64,000 nt of DNA from Bacteroidia bacterium. Its GTDB lineage: Bacteria; Bacteroidota; Bacteroidia; J057. The stretch is taken from assembly GCA_041391665.1 (NCBI GenBank), contig JAWKNO010000002.1:930001-994000 (forward strand), read 5' to 3'. Positions 35,533-44,210 of the stretch are shown piece after piece. The translations under genes were made by a program, and so were the position numbers. How positions within the stretch are numbered: position 1 is the stretch's first letter; each line of letters starts with the position of its first letter. Under the pieces are notes generated by a model. The model made no database searches. It was given only the letters and a program-made list of their open reading frames with translations, and was not told where the DNA came from.

Positions 35533-36417
35533 ATGAAAAATACCCTCCGTAGCCTGATCGCAGTTGGGTTGGTTCTCGCTATCTCCCTTTTGGTGGGTTG
35601 TAGCAGCAGAACTTCAGAAGCGCTGAAAAAAACCCAATCCCCCTCTGATCCCCTGATGACCGAAGCAAAAATCAGTAAACAACTTATCGAACAACAGACA
35701 GACAAGAGCTTGTTGGTCATGCCTGTAACCACTGATTCAGACCGGGCATTAAGCCGGTTTGAGATGGCGCGAAAATACAGACATGACTTTACCAACCTTT
35801 CGCAATCATTCGAATTATTGAAACAGGCCATTGCGCTCGATCCGGAATTTGCGCTGGCATGGGTGTATCTTTCGATGCACTATGGCACGATGGGCAATAC
35901 AGATGGGGAGAAAAACGCCATGGAGCAGGCGCAGAAATACGCCGGTAAAGTTTCCAAAGGAGAGCGAATGTTTATTGCGGCAATGATGCAGGGCCCTTCA
36001 TCTGCGGAAATCTGGCAGTCGCTTGAACAAATGTATCCTGACGATAAGTACATTCATTTGATATTGGGATATATTTATAAAAACAGCTTGCATGATTATG
36101 TGGCTGCCTTAGGGCAATTTCAGAAATCGCTGGCACTTGATGGCACTTTAGGTAACGCTTACAACATGATCGGCTATACTTATATAGCGATGGATCAGTA
36201 CGTCAAGGCTGAGGAAGCGTTCAAAACCTATATGGAGCTATTTCCCGCTTCCGGCAACCCCTATGACTCTATGGGCGATCTGTATCTCAAGTTGGGGCGT
36301 TATGATGAGGCCATTTCGCTATTCGAAAAGGCCTGTTCTGTAGAGCCTGCTTTTACCTGGTCGGCAGAAAAAGCCCATCAGGCAAGAGAATTGCGAGATA
36401 AAGGTGCCAACAGATAG
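35533..36417 (+). CDS. TPR-repeat lipoprotein (294 aa)
   Basis: A lipoprotein signal ends at LLVGCSS (Cys about 23). At least three tetratricopeptide repeats follow (about residues 90-280; ALDPEFALAWVYLSMHYG, LDGTLGNAYNMIGYTYI, ASGNPYDSMGDLYLKLGRY). It is divergent from the O-antigen ligase gene. TPR lipoproteins act as scaffolds at the inner face of the outer membrane; the partner is unknown. Confidence 0.8.
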   Translation: MKNTLRSLIAVGLVLAISLLVGCSSRTSEALKKTQSPSDPLMTEAKISKQLIEQQTDKSLLVMPVTTDSDRALSRFEMARKYRHDFTNLSQSFELLKQAIALDPEFALAWVYLSMHYGTMGNTDGEKNAMEQAQKYAGKVSKGERMFIAAMMQGPSSAEIWQSLEQMYPDDKYIHLILGYIYKNSLHDYVAALGQFQKSLALDGTLGNAYNMIGYTYIAMDQYVKAEEAFKTYMELFPASGNPYDSMGDLYLKLGRYDEAISLFEKACSVEPAFTWSAEKAHQARELRDKGANR

Positions 36418-36534
36418 GGAAAAATGAAGGATTGAAAAAAAACACAACACGGTGAAAATCAGACCGGCCAATACATTTTTTGTGTTTGCCGGTTTATTCT
36501 TTTGTCAAAGAATTATCACGGGAATATGAATAAT

Positions 36535-36564
36535 TTTCAATTTTGGGAAATAGTCTTAACTTTG
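36535..36564 (+). promoter_or_regulatory. Likely promoter of the serine-palmitoyltransferase-like gene
   Basis: TTTC at 36535-36538, 18 bases, then TAACTTTG at 36557-36564, an exact match to TAnnTTTG with a slightly short spacer. A start at 36543 would lie inside this promoter, which favours translation from 36606 or 36633. Confidence 0.5.
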
Positions 36565-36605
36565 CTCCGTCAGAAATTGACCTAAAAACTACAAAAACTA
36601 AGATC

Positions 36606-37856
36606 TTGGACGTATTTGATAAGATAGACCGAATGATGTCGACGGACTTGGGACAGTACGCCGACAGTTGGCATGGGTATCTTGCTTACCCTAAGCTGGA
36701 AGGAGAAATCGGACCACGTATGCGGTATATGGGACAGGAACTACTGGTTTGGTCCCTCAATAGCTACCTGGGACTGGCCAACCACCCCGAGGTTCGCAAA
36801 GCGGATGCTGATGCTGCCGCTGAGTATGGGCTTGCTTATCCTATGGGCTCACGAATGCTCACCGGAAATAGCGACAATCACGAAAAGTTTGAGAGAGAAG
36901 TTGCCGGGTTTATGCAAAAAGAAGATGCATTTCTCCTGAACTTCGGGTATCAGGGCTGTGTATCGATTGTTCAGTCATTGACAGATCGCCGGGATGTTAT
37001 CGTTTATGATCAGTTGTCTCATGCCTGTATCCTTGATGGTATGAGCATGTCTCTGGCCAAACGATTTGTTTTCGCCCACAATGACATGGCACAACTCGAG
37101 GACAGACTCAATAAAGCCAAAAAGATTGTTGAAAAAACCGGAGGTGGAATTCTGATTATCACCGAAGGGGTATTTGGCATGAAAGGCGATATGGGTAAGC
37201 TGGACGAAGTTGCTGCGCTAAAAGAGAAGTATAATGCACGACTTTTTGTCGATGATGCGCACGGATTTGGGGTCATGGGCGCTACCGGAATCGGTACAGG
37301 TGAACATTTTGGTGTTCAGGATAAAATAGATGTGCTGTTTAATACGTTTGCTAAGTCTATGGCTGGTTTCGGAGCATTTGTTTGCGGAGATAAAAAAGTT
37401 ATTAACTATCTTCGGTACAATATGCGGAGCCAGATTTATGCAAAGTCTCTCTGTATGCCTATGACTATCGGAGCAATCAAACGTCTGGAACTTCTTCGCA
37501 CCCAACCGGAACTGAGAACAAAACTCTGGACGATTGTAAACCGACTTCAAAATGGTCTTAGAGAGCGTGGTTTTGATATAGGACCTACACAATCTCCAGT
37601 TACACCCGTATATTTGAAGGGTTCGGACAGAGAGGCGATTGGAATTGTTTCAGATATCCGTTTCAACCACAAAATATTCTGTTCACCTGTTACCTATCCC
37701 GTAGTGGAAAGAGGGGTGATTATGCTTAGGCTAATACCTACCGCAGCGCATTCCGAGGCGGATGTAGACTATACCCTCAACGCTTTTGAGGCAGTAAGAG
37801 CGAATATTGAGGCTGGTGTGTATCTAAATTCGGAATTGCCTGTAATAAAAATGTAG
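36606..37856 (+). CDS. Serine palmitoyltransferase-like alpha-oxoamine synthase (PLP, about 416 aa)
   Basis: The family is fixed by SLNSYLGLANHPEV, VDDAHGFGVMG and the PLP-binding lysine in NTFAKSMAGFGAF (Lys250 with this start). It condenses an amino acid with an acyl-CoA. In Bacteroidota the close relatives are serine palmitoyltransferases that start sphingolipid synthesis; 8-amino-7-oxononanoate synthase is the main alternative. The start is uncertain: TTG 36606 gives LDVFDKI, the usual N-terminus, and ATG 36633 is next; an upstream TTG (36543) lies in the promoter. An Hc1-like gene follows. Confidence 0.8.
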   Translation: MDVFDKIDRMMSTDLGQYADSWHGYLAYPKLEGEIGPRMRYMGQELLVWSLNSYLGLANHPEVRKADADAAAEYGLAYPMGSRMLTGNSDNHEKFEREVAGFMQKEDAFLLNFGYQGCVSIVQSLTDRRDVIVYDQLSHACILDGMSMSLAKRFVFAHNDMAQLEDRLNKAKKIVEKTGGGILIITEGVFGMKGDMGKLDEVAALKEKYNARLFVDDAHGFGVMGATGIGTGEHFGVQDKIDVLFNTFAKSMAGFGAFVCGDKKVINYLRYNMRSQIYAKSLCMPMTIGAIKRLELLRTQPELRTKLWTIVNRLQNGLRERGFDIGPTQSPVTPVYLKGSDREAIGIVSDIRFNHKIFCSPVTYPVVERGVIMLRLIPTAAHSEADVDYTLNAFEAVRANIEAGVYLNSELPVIKM

Positions 37857-37916
37857 TTTATTTGGCGAAAAATAGGATTTTTTTTTAATTGCTTGTAACA
37901 ACAAATAGTAAAGAAA

Positions 37917-38084
37917 ATGGAAAAATACGCAAAACTAAAAAGCCTGGTCATTAGTATTGAGGATGATTTCTCAAAGTTCTACGATAAAGGCAACAAAGCT
38001 GCCGGAACTCGTGCAAGAAAAGCTATGCAGGACATCAAAGTACTCGCTCAGGATATCAGAAAAGAAATTCAGGACATGAAATAA
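37917..38084 (+). CDS. Hc1/histone H1-like DNA-binding protein (55 aa)
   Basis: A 55-residue, Lys/Arg-rich helical protein beginning MEKYAKLKSL and ending KEIQDMK. It matches the small Hc1-like (histone H1) proteins of Bacteroidota, with the conserved DFSKFYDKGNKAAGTRARKA. It probably binds DNA and helps organise the nucleoid. It lies 60 bases after the synthase and is closed by a strong bidirectional terminator. It is short but well supported by its conserved sequence. Confidence 0.8.
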   Translation: MEKYAKLKSLVISIEDDFSKFYDKGNKAAGTRARKAMQDIKVLAQDIRKEIQDMK

Positions 38085-38106
38085 GCCTGATACTCTTTAA
38101 AAAGAA

Positions 38107-38139
38107 AACGGGTTGATCCATTGGGTCAACCCGTTTTTT
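38107..38139. terminator. Bidirectional terminator between Hc1 and dapA
   Basis: A long hairpin (AACGGGTTGA pairing with TCAACCCGTT, extended by inner pairs) is followed by six T on the plus strand. On the minus strand the same stem is followed by TTTTCTTT. It can end both the Hc1 transcript and the convergent dapA transcript. Confidence 0.85.
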
Positions 38140-38181
38140 GTTTTAGCCTGGTCGCCTGACCATCTAATATGCATTTATCGT

Positions 38182-39063
38182 TTATCGCGTGGCAGCCAGC
38201 TGGCCTTGAATCGCTTCCCGCAATGCTGCGGTTCCTTCCACCAAAGGCAACCGCACGGTTGGGCTGCAAATGCCCAGCATTTCCATCAGCACTTTGATCC
38301 CTACGGGATTTCCTTCGCGGAAAATTAGCTGCATAAACGGAAATATTCTGTAGTGTATTTCTCTCGCCTCCTCATATTTTCCTGCCAGTGCAGCGCGGAT
38401 CATATCGCTGAATTCCAGCGGCAAGGCATTGGCAATCACGGAGATTGTACCTTCAGCCCCCAGGCTGATCATCGGTATGCTGATCGAATCGTCGCCCGAC
38501 AATACCTGAAAACCGGCGGGTCTTTCCCGCAATATCTCCATAAACTGCTCAAAATTGCCGGAGGCCTCCTTCACAGCTACGATATTGCTGCAATCATGGG
38601 CCAGACGCAGGGTAGTGGGAGCCAGCACGTTTGAACTGGTACGACCCGGTACATTATAGAGAATGACCGGCAGATCCGTGCTTCCAGCCACAGCTTTATA
38701 ATGCTGATATATCCCCTCTTGCGAGGGTTTGTTGTAGTAAGGACTTACAGAAAGGATGCCTGCCGGACGGTATTTTTCGGTATAATATTCAACCTGTTTA
38801 CAGATTTCGGCAGTGTTATTTCCTCCGGAACCCAGAACGAGCGGTATGCGATTGTCGGTTTCCTCGAAAAATATGTCTATTACCCGCTTTTTCTCCTCAG
38901 AGGAGAGGGTGGCGGATTCACCTGTTGTGCCAAGCACAACCAGATATTCAACTTTGCCATCGATCAAATGGTTGATCGTTTTGCGCAATGCGTACGTATC
39001 CAGGGTATAGTCACTGGAAAAGGGAGTGACAACTGCCACTCCGGTGCCGGAGAATTGTTGCAT
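38182..39063 (-). CDS. dapA: 4-hydroxy-tetrahydrodipicolinate synthase (293 aa)
   Basis: The catalytic features are all visible: GTTGES (residues 45-50), Tyr136 in ILYNVPGR and the Schiff-base Lys165 in VAVKEASGN. The enzyme condenses pyruvate and aspartate semialdehyde in lysine and cell-wall (diaminopimelate) synthesis. It starts nine bases after the DUF6913 stop and belongs to a run with ligA. Confidence 0.93.
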   Translation of the reverse strand: MQQFSGTGVAVVTPFSSDYTLDTYALRKTINHLIDGKVEYLVVLGTTGESATLSSEEKKRVIDIFFEETDNRIPLVLGSGGNNTAEICKQVEYYTEKYRPAGILSVSPYYNKPSQEGIYQHYKAVAGSTDLPVILYNVPGRTSSNVLAPTTLRLAHDCSNIVAVKEASGNFEQFMEILRERPAGFQVLSGDDSISIPMISLGAEGTISVIANALPLEFSDMIRAALAGKYEEAREIHYRIFPFMQLIFREGNPVGIKVLMEMLGICSPTVRLPLVEGTAALREAIQGQLAATR

Positions 39064-39072
39064 TTGTTTAGA

Positions 39073-39648
39073 TTAGCCTTGTACCTTTACCTTTTTACCG
39101 TTGTCAATCATATTGAGGAAATAATCAAACTCCTTGATCACAGCCTTAATATCTCTTTCGTCTTCACGGTCGATCATTAATTCATAACAACTTTCAAATC
39201 CTTCCCGATGTACACCCGTACGGGTTTTGGCTTTGGCCATACCGCAGATATATTTGGAAGTCATCCGGCTAGAAAAGTCAAAATCCATCAGGATGTCGAG
39301 ATCGTATTTCCTGATCTGATTTTCAATACCGGGGGTAGGGTAGTCCAGCCAGTTGAGTTTGGCAGGGTTGATAAAAATGGACTCAACTGAATTGGTAAAA
39401 TAGGGCTCTGATTTTTTGTTGAAGTTCAACTCAATCACCAGCAATCGTTTATGTCTTTTCTGAAGCGCTTCGACATAGTTGTTGACCAACTTAAGCTCTT
39501 CCTGAGAAAGTGCATTCATATTGATAATCACACCAATATTTTTGGCGCTTTCAATATCCACAAAATCACGCAGGTATTCTTCCGACCGGTCGAGATTGCG
39601 AATCCGTCGTTTACTGAATTTTTCTTTTATGTCGTTTAACCACTCCAT
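39073..39648 (-). CDS. DUF6913-family protein (191 aa)
   Basis: An uncharacterised family found next to dapA or ligA in many Bacteroidota. The protein has a basic N-terminus (KEKFSKRRIRNLD), a Rossmann-like middle (NIGVIINMNALSQEELKLVNNYVE) and the segment YICGMAKAKTRTGVHREG. No catalytic motif recognised. Its start codon overlaps the end of ligA by one base, so translation is coupled. Confidence 0.75.
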   Translation of the reverse strand: MEWLNDIKEKFSKRRIRNLDRSEEYLRDFVDIESAKNIGVIINMNALSQEELKLVNNYVEALQKRHKRLLVIELNFNKKSEPYFTNSVESIFINPAKLNWLDYPTPGIENQIRKYDLDILMDFDFSSRMTSKYICGMAKAKTRTGVHREGFESCYELMIDREDERDIKAVIKEFDYFLNMIDNGKKVKVQG

Positions 39649-41639
39649 TAGATCATATTCAAAAATTCATCCTCAGAGATGACTGTAACATTCAACTGTT
39701 GGGCTTTTGAGAGTTTGGAAGGCCCCGCACTTTCGCCCGCGAGCAGATAAGTCGTTTTGCTTGACAGGGCACTTTTTACTTCTCCACCAAGGTCTTCAAT
39801 CATCTGTTTGATCTCTTCCCGGCTACGGGATGAAAATACGCCTGAAATTACAAAACTTTTCCCATTTAACTTGTTCGATAGACCGGTTTTTTCTGCCGTT
39901 TCAAGCTGCAATCCTGACTGTTGAAGCCGGAGGATTATTTCTTTGTTCTCCGGATTCTGAAAAAACGCTACCACACTCTCTGCAATCCTCTCTCCAATAT
40001 CTGGTACCGCAGCCAGTCTTTCAAAATCTGCCGATGCAAGTTCGTTAATACTACTGAAATACCGTGCCAGTTTTTTTGCTACGGTTTCTCCTACATAACG
40101 AATACCGAGACCAAACAATACTTTCGGAAATGGTATTTCTTTGCTGGCTTCGATTCCCGCAAGCAGGTTGCGTACCGATAGATCTGCAAACCGGTCCAGC
40201 GCGATAAGTTTTTCGTAGGTCAGGTCATACAAATCGGCATAATTGCGGATCAGACCTGCATCTGTCAACTGGTTGACGATCTCTATTCCGAGTCCGTCGA
40301 TATTCATCGCCTTCCGACTGGCAAAATGGACGATTTTTCCTTTAATCATCGGCGGACAACCGGACTCGTTGGGGCAATAGTGGTTGGCATCTCCTTCGGT
40401 TCGCACCAACGGGGTTCCGCATTCCGGACAGTCGGCTACAAAGACGATGGGTTTTGCCCCCGGCGCCCTTTTCTCTAACGCCACGGCCGTAATTTTGGGA
40501 ATGATTTCTCCGCCTTTTTCTACATGCACATAGTCTCCTTCATGCAGATCCAGTCTTTCGATTTCGTCTGCATTGTGAATGGATGCGCGTTTGACGGTAG
40601 TGCCGGCCAGCCATACAGGTTCAAGATTGGCTACCGGGGTTACTTTTCCGGTACGACCTACCTGAAAGGATACCGAATTGAGGCGGGTGACGGCGGCTGC
40701 CGCTTTGTATTTGTACGCAATCGCCCAACGGGGCGCCTTGGCTGTATAACCGATTTCTTCCCGAAGATCGCGCTCATTGACTTTGATGACAATGCCGTCA
40801 ATTTCATAGTCCAGCTCGTGGCGCTGATTTTCCCATATTCCAAGATAGGCTTCTACTTCCTGTATATTCTGGCAAACTTTGTGAAAACCACTGAGCTTAA
40901 ATCCCCATTTTTCGAGCAGATCCATAGCCACGGCATCTGTTTCCATTGCCAATCCGTCTCCTTCGAGGTAATAGGCAAAAAATACAAGCGGTCGCTCGGC
41001 TACTTCGCTGGAATCCTGCTTTTTGAGGGTGCCAGAGGTTGTATTTCGTGGGTTGTTGAGGGGTTGAAGGCCTTCTTCCAGCCGGGTTTCATTGATTTTT
41101 TCAAAATCACTTTTCCGCAAAATTACTTCTCCACGCACCTCCACACTTGCCGGATAGTCAGTGCTTATCAATTGTAGCGGGATGCTTTTAATCGTACGGG
41201 CATTGTGGGTGATTTCATCCCCTTCCACACCGTCGCCACGGGTAACCGCCCGAATCAGTAAACCATTTTCATAGTGAAGGCTCAGCGATACGCCATCAAA
41301 CTTGTGTTCGACAAGGTAGCTGTATGGTTTCCCTCCTGCCAGCTTTTCTACCTGCGTATCAAATTCCACGATATCTTCCATGGAATAGCTGTTTCCCAGG
41401 CTGAGCATGGGACGGGTATGCCGGAAAGTGGGAAATGATTTGGTGATAGTGCCGCCAACACGTTGGGTAGGGGAATTGGCATGCCTCAATTCCGGATGCT
41501 CGGATTCCAATTGTTCCAGCTCTTTCAGTAACTGGTCAAACTCATAATCCGAAATCACAGACTTATTGAGGGTGTAATAGTTGTGATTGTGCAGATGGAG
41601 TTCCTGGGTAAGGTAGTCGATTCTTTCTTTCGGAGACAC
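39648..41639 (-). CDS. ligA: NAD-dependent DNA ligase (663 aa)
   Basis: The full family architecture is present: adenylation domain with the AMP-binding Lys113 in EHKFDG, OB fold, a four-cysteine zinc finger (CPECGTPL and CPNESGCPP), helix-hairpin-helix region and a C-terminal BRCT domain (about residues 590-663). It seals nicks in DNA replication and repair using NAD. It follows an MlaF-like gene by 26 bases. Confidence 0.95.
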   Translation of the reverse strand: MSPKERIDYLTQELHLHNHNYYTLNKSVISDYEFDQLLKELEQLESEHPELRHANSPTQRVGGTITKSFPTFRHTRPMLSLGNSYSMEDIVEFDTQVEKLAGGKPYSYLVEHKFDGVSLSLHYENGLLIRAVTRGDGVEGDEITHNARTIKSIPLQLISTDYPASVEVRGEVILRKSDFEKINETRLEEGLQPLNNPRNTTSGTLKKQDSSEVAERPLVFFAYYLEGDGLAMETDAVAMDLLEKWGFKLSGFHKVCQNIQEVEAYLGIWENQRHELDYEIDGIVIKVNERDLREEIGYTAKAPRWAIAYKYKAAAAVTRLNSVSFQVGRTGKVTPVANLEPVWLAGTTVKRASIHNADEIERLDLHEGDYVHVEKGGEIIPKITAVALEKRAPGAKPIVFVADCPECGTPLVRTEGDANHYCPNESGCPPMIKGKIVHFASRKAMNIDGLGIEIVNQLTDAGLIRNYADLYDLTYEKLIALDRFADLSVRNLLAGIEASKEIPFPKVLFGLGIRYVGETVAKKLARYFSSINELASADFERLAAVPDIGERIAESVVAFFQNPENKEIILRLQQSGLQLETAEKTGLSNKLNGKSFVISGVFSSRSREEIKQMIEDLGGEVKSALSSKTTYLLAGESAGPSKLSKAQQLNVTVISEDEFLNMI

Positions 41640-41665
41640 GATCGTAAGGTTGAATGAAGGGAGAA

Positions 41666-42406
41666 TTATCGTTTAATAAGGTCTGATACAAAAATAAACT
41701 CGTCCAGAGGAGGGCAACCGGAGTAGAGGATTTCTTTGTTGGAGCCTTCCCATTCTTTGTTGCCTTTGTACAGAAACATAATCTTGTCTCCGATATTCAT
41801 CACACTATTCATATCGTGAGACACGACAACGGTAGTCATATTGTATTCCAGGGTAATCTCCTGTATCAGTTTATCAATGACAGAGGAAGTAAGCGGGTCG
41901 AGGCCAGAATTGGGTTCATCCACAAAAAGGTATTTGGGATTCATCGCAATGGCACGGGCGATACCCACACGTTTTTTCATTCCGCCAGAGATTTCGGAGG
42001 GAAGGAGTTTATTAGAGCCTGTGAGATTGACCCTGTCGAGGCAAAGGTTGACCCTTTCGCGGACTTCAGCGGGTTTTTTGTTGGTAAATGTCTGAAGCGG
42101 AAAACTCACATTCTGCTCGACTGTCATCGAGTCAAATAAAGCGGAGCTTTGAAACAGCATGCCGATATTCTGCCTGATTTCTTTTATTTCCCGGAAATCT
42201 GATGCATGAAAATCCTTTCCGTCATAAAGAATATGTCCTTCATCGGGTTTGATCAGACCCACCACACATTTTAGCATAACGCTTTTTCCGCTTCCACTGG
42301 CACCGATAATCATATTGATTTTCCCCCTTTCGAAGTGAAAATCAATTCCTTTCAAAACTTCTTTTTCGCCAAAGGATTTCCGCAGGTTTTTGATCTCAAT
42401 TGACAT
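41666..42406 (-). CDS. MlaF-type ABC transporter ATP-binding protein (246 aa)
   Basis: Motifs: Walker A GASGSGKSVM, Q-loop MLFQSSALFDSM, signature ISGGMKKRVGIARA, Walker B LFVDEPNSGLDP, switch VVSHDMNSVMN. Like the copy at 13601, it belongs to the MlaF lipid-transport branch and has no permease beside it. It is the first gene of a run leading into ligA, DUF6913 and dapA; the functional link is not obvious. Confidence 0.85.
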   Translation of the reverse strand: MSIEIKNLRKSFGEKEVLKGIDFHFERGKINMIIGASGSGKSVMLKCVVGLIKPDEGHILYDGKDFHASDFREIKEIRQNIGMLFQSSALFDSMTVEQNVSFPLQTFTNKKPAEVRERVNLCLDRVNLTGSNKLLPSEISGGMKKRVGIARAIAMNPKYLFVDEPNSGLDPLTSSVIDKLIQEITLEYNMTTVVVSHDMNSVMNIGDKIMFLYKGNKEWEGSNKEILYSGCPPLDEFIFVSDLIKR

Positions 42407-42456
42407 AGGTTTCTGTTCCGCCCGAAATTTACAGAATTTTCCTGAATCCGTTCCTG

Positions 42457-42489
42457 TTTTCCTTTTTGCCCGGATTGTTATTACCTTCG
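42457..42489 (+). promoter_or_regulatory. Possible promoter of trpS
   Basis: TTTT at 42457-42460, 21 bases, then TACCTTCG at 42482-42489, similar to TTTG-N20-TAnnTTTG with two mismatches in total. It leaves a leader of about 60 bases before the ATG at 42560. Confidence 0.4.
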
Positions 42490-42559
42490 CAGGGCTTTAT
42501 ATTCAAACGTAAAGGGCTGTTGAGGAGTATAAACCATTTAATATTGATTTTTTACGGTT

Positions 42560-43555
42560 ATGTCCAGAATTTTAACGGGAATACAGAGTACAGGTATCCC
42601 TCATTTGGGAAATTTATTGGGAGCGATTATCCCTGCCATTGAGTTGTCTGCCAATCCCGACAATGATTCGTTTCTTTTTATCGCCGATATGCATTCGCTG
42701 ACCACGATTCATGACGGCCCGACGATCCGGCAAAATACTTATGGAACCGCTGCTGCATGGCTTGCCTGTGGCCTGGATACAGATAAATCCGTTTTTTACC
42801 GGCAGTCTGATGTGCCTGAGGTCACCGAGTTGATGTGGTACCTGGGCTGTTTTATGCCTTACAGCCGACTGAAACTGGCACACTCCTTTAAAGATAAAGC
42901 GGATCGGATGGATCTGGTGAGCGGGGGATTATTTTTCTACCCGGTGCTGATGGCTGCCGATATTCTCCTCTATGACTCTGAGATAGTGCCCGTCGGTAAA
43001 GATCAGAAACAGCATCTGGAATTTACCCGCGATATGGCCGAAGCGGTCAACCGTACTTATGGTGAAGACACTTTTGTGCTTCCCGATGCAAAGATCGACG
43101 AACAGGTCATGGTGGTGCCCGGTACAGATGGGGAAAAAATGAGCAAGTCCCGGGGCAATACTATTATGATTTTCACAGATGATAAATCGCTGAAAAAACA
43201 GGTGATGAGTATCGTTACGGATTCAACACCTCTGGAAGATCCCAAAAATCCGGATACATGCAACGTGTTTGCGTTATACAAACTCCTGGCTTCTCCTGCG
43301 CAGACGGCAGAAATGCGCGAAAACTATCTTCGTGGAGGATATGGATATGGCCACGCGAAAAAAGCTTTGCTTGAATGTATTATGACCCGTTTTGAAAAGG
43401 AAAGAGCCACCTTTGACCACTATATGAACAACCTCGGGGAAATAGATGAAAAACTCGCCCAAGGTGCAGCCAAAGCCCGTGCCGTGGCCAAACCGGTACT
43501 GGCAAGGGTCCGTGAAAGAATGGGGTACAACCCTGGCGTTGCCAGTTATGCTTAA
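42560..43555 (+). CDS. trpS: Tryptophanyl-tRNA synthetase (331 aa)
   Basis: Class I synthetase motifs are clear: IPHLGNLLG (the HIGH-type motif, residues 13-21) and GEKMSKSRGN near residue 195. Length and order match bacterial TrpRS, which charges tRNA-Trp. It opens a long co-directional stretch that runs through the deoxynucleoside kinase. Confidence 0.95.
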   Translation: MSRILTGIQSTGIPHLGNLLGAIIPAIELSANPDNDSFLFIADMHSLTTIHDGPTIRQNTYGTAAAWLACGLDTDKSVFYRQSDVPEVTELMWYLGCFMPYSRLKLAHSFKDKADRMDLVSGGLFFYPVLMAADILLYDSEIVPVGKDQKQHLEFTRDMAEAVNRTYGEDTFVLPDAKIDEQVMVVPGTDGEKMSKSRGNTIMIFTDDKSLKKQVMSIVTDSTPLEDPKNPDTCNVFALYKLLASPAQTAEMRENYLRGGYGYGHAKKALLECIMTRFEKERATFDHYMNNLGEIDEKLAQGAAKARAVAKPVLARVRERMGYNPGVASYA

Positions 43556-43566
43556 ATGTAAATCCT

Positions 43567-44184
43567 ATGCACCTTAGTGTAGCCGGAAATATCGGTGCGG
43601 GCAAAACGACCCTCACCTATCTCTTATCCAAATATTTTGGATTTGAATCGCTGTTTGAAGACAACGAACAGAATCCGTACCTGCTGGATTTTTATTCGGA
43701 TATGCCGCGTTGGTCATTTAATCTTCAGGTTTCCTTCCTTCAGTCCCGTCTCAAAAAACTGATTATCATTCGACGTGAAAAACGAAACATTATTCAGGAC
43801 AGGACCATTTATGAGGATGCACAGATATTTGCTCCCAACCTTCACGCAATGGGGCTGATGTCCACCCGGGACTATGAAACCTATAAAGAATTGTTTGAAA
43901 CCATTGCCGATCTCGTACAGCCTCCCGATCTGCTGATCTATCTGCGGGCAGGCATTCCTACGCTGGTCGAACAAATCCAGAGCAGAGGAAGAAACTACGA
44001 AGATTCCATTCGGCTGGATTACCTCAAAAGGCTCAACGAACGTTACGAAGCGTGGTATGAGACTTACAATTATGGAAAAAAAATCGAAGTTACCGTAGGT
44101 GATCTCAATTTCAGGGACAACCCCGAGCACCTCGGCATTATCATTAACAGGATAAAGGGAGAATTATACGGACTTTTTTCCTGA
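43567..44184 (+). CDS. Deoxynucleoside kinase (205 aa)
   Basis: The P-loop GNIGAGKTT (residues 7-15) and the ERS-type motif in IQDRTIYEDAQIF place it in the dNK/dGK/dCK family. It phosphorylates deoxynucleosides for salvage in the cytoplasm; the base preference cannot be read. It follows trpS by 11 bases. Confidence 0.85.
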   Translation: MHLSVAGNIGAGKTTLTYLLSKYFGFESLFEDNEQNPYLLDFYSDMPRWSFNLQVSFLQSRLKKLIIIRREKRNIIQDRTIYEDAQIFAPNLHAMGLMSTRDYETYKELFETIADLVQPPDLLIYLRAGIPTLVEQIQSRGRNYEDSIRLDYLKRLNERYEAWYETYNYGKKIEVTVGDLNFRDNPEHLGIIINRIKGELYGLFS

Positions 44185-44210
44185 AATGATTAAATTCACG
44201 GACATACACG

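Noticed and set aside
36543..36605. Upstream TTG start for the serine-palmitoyltransferase-like gene
   Set aside because: It falls inside the TAACTTTG promoter and adds residues unlike the family N-terminus.
40524..41177. Open frame of 217 codons opposite ligA
   Set aside because: Antisense to a highly conserved DNA ligase and without any conserved motif.
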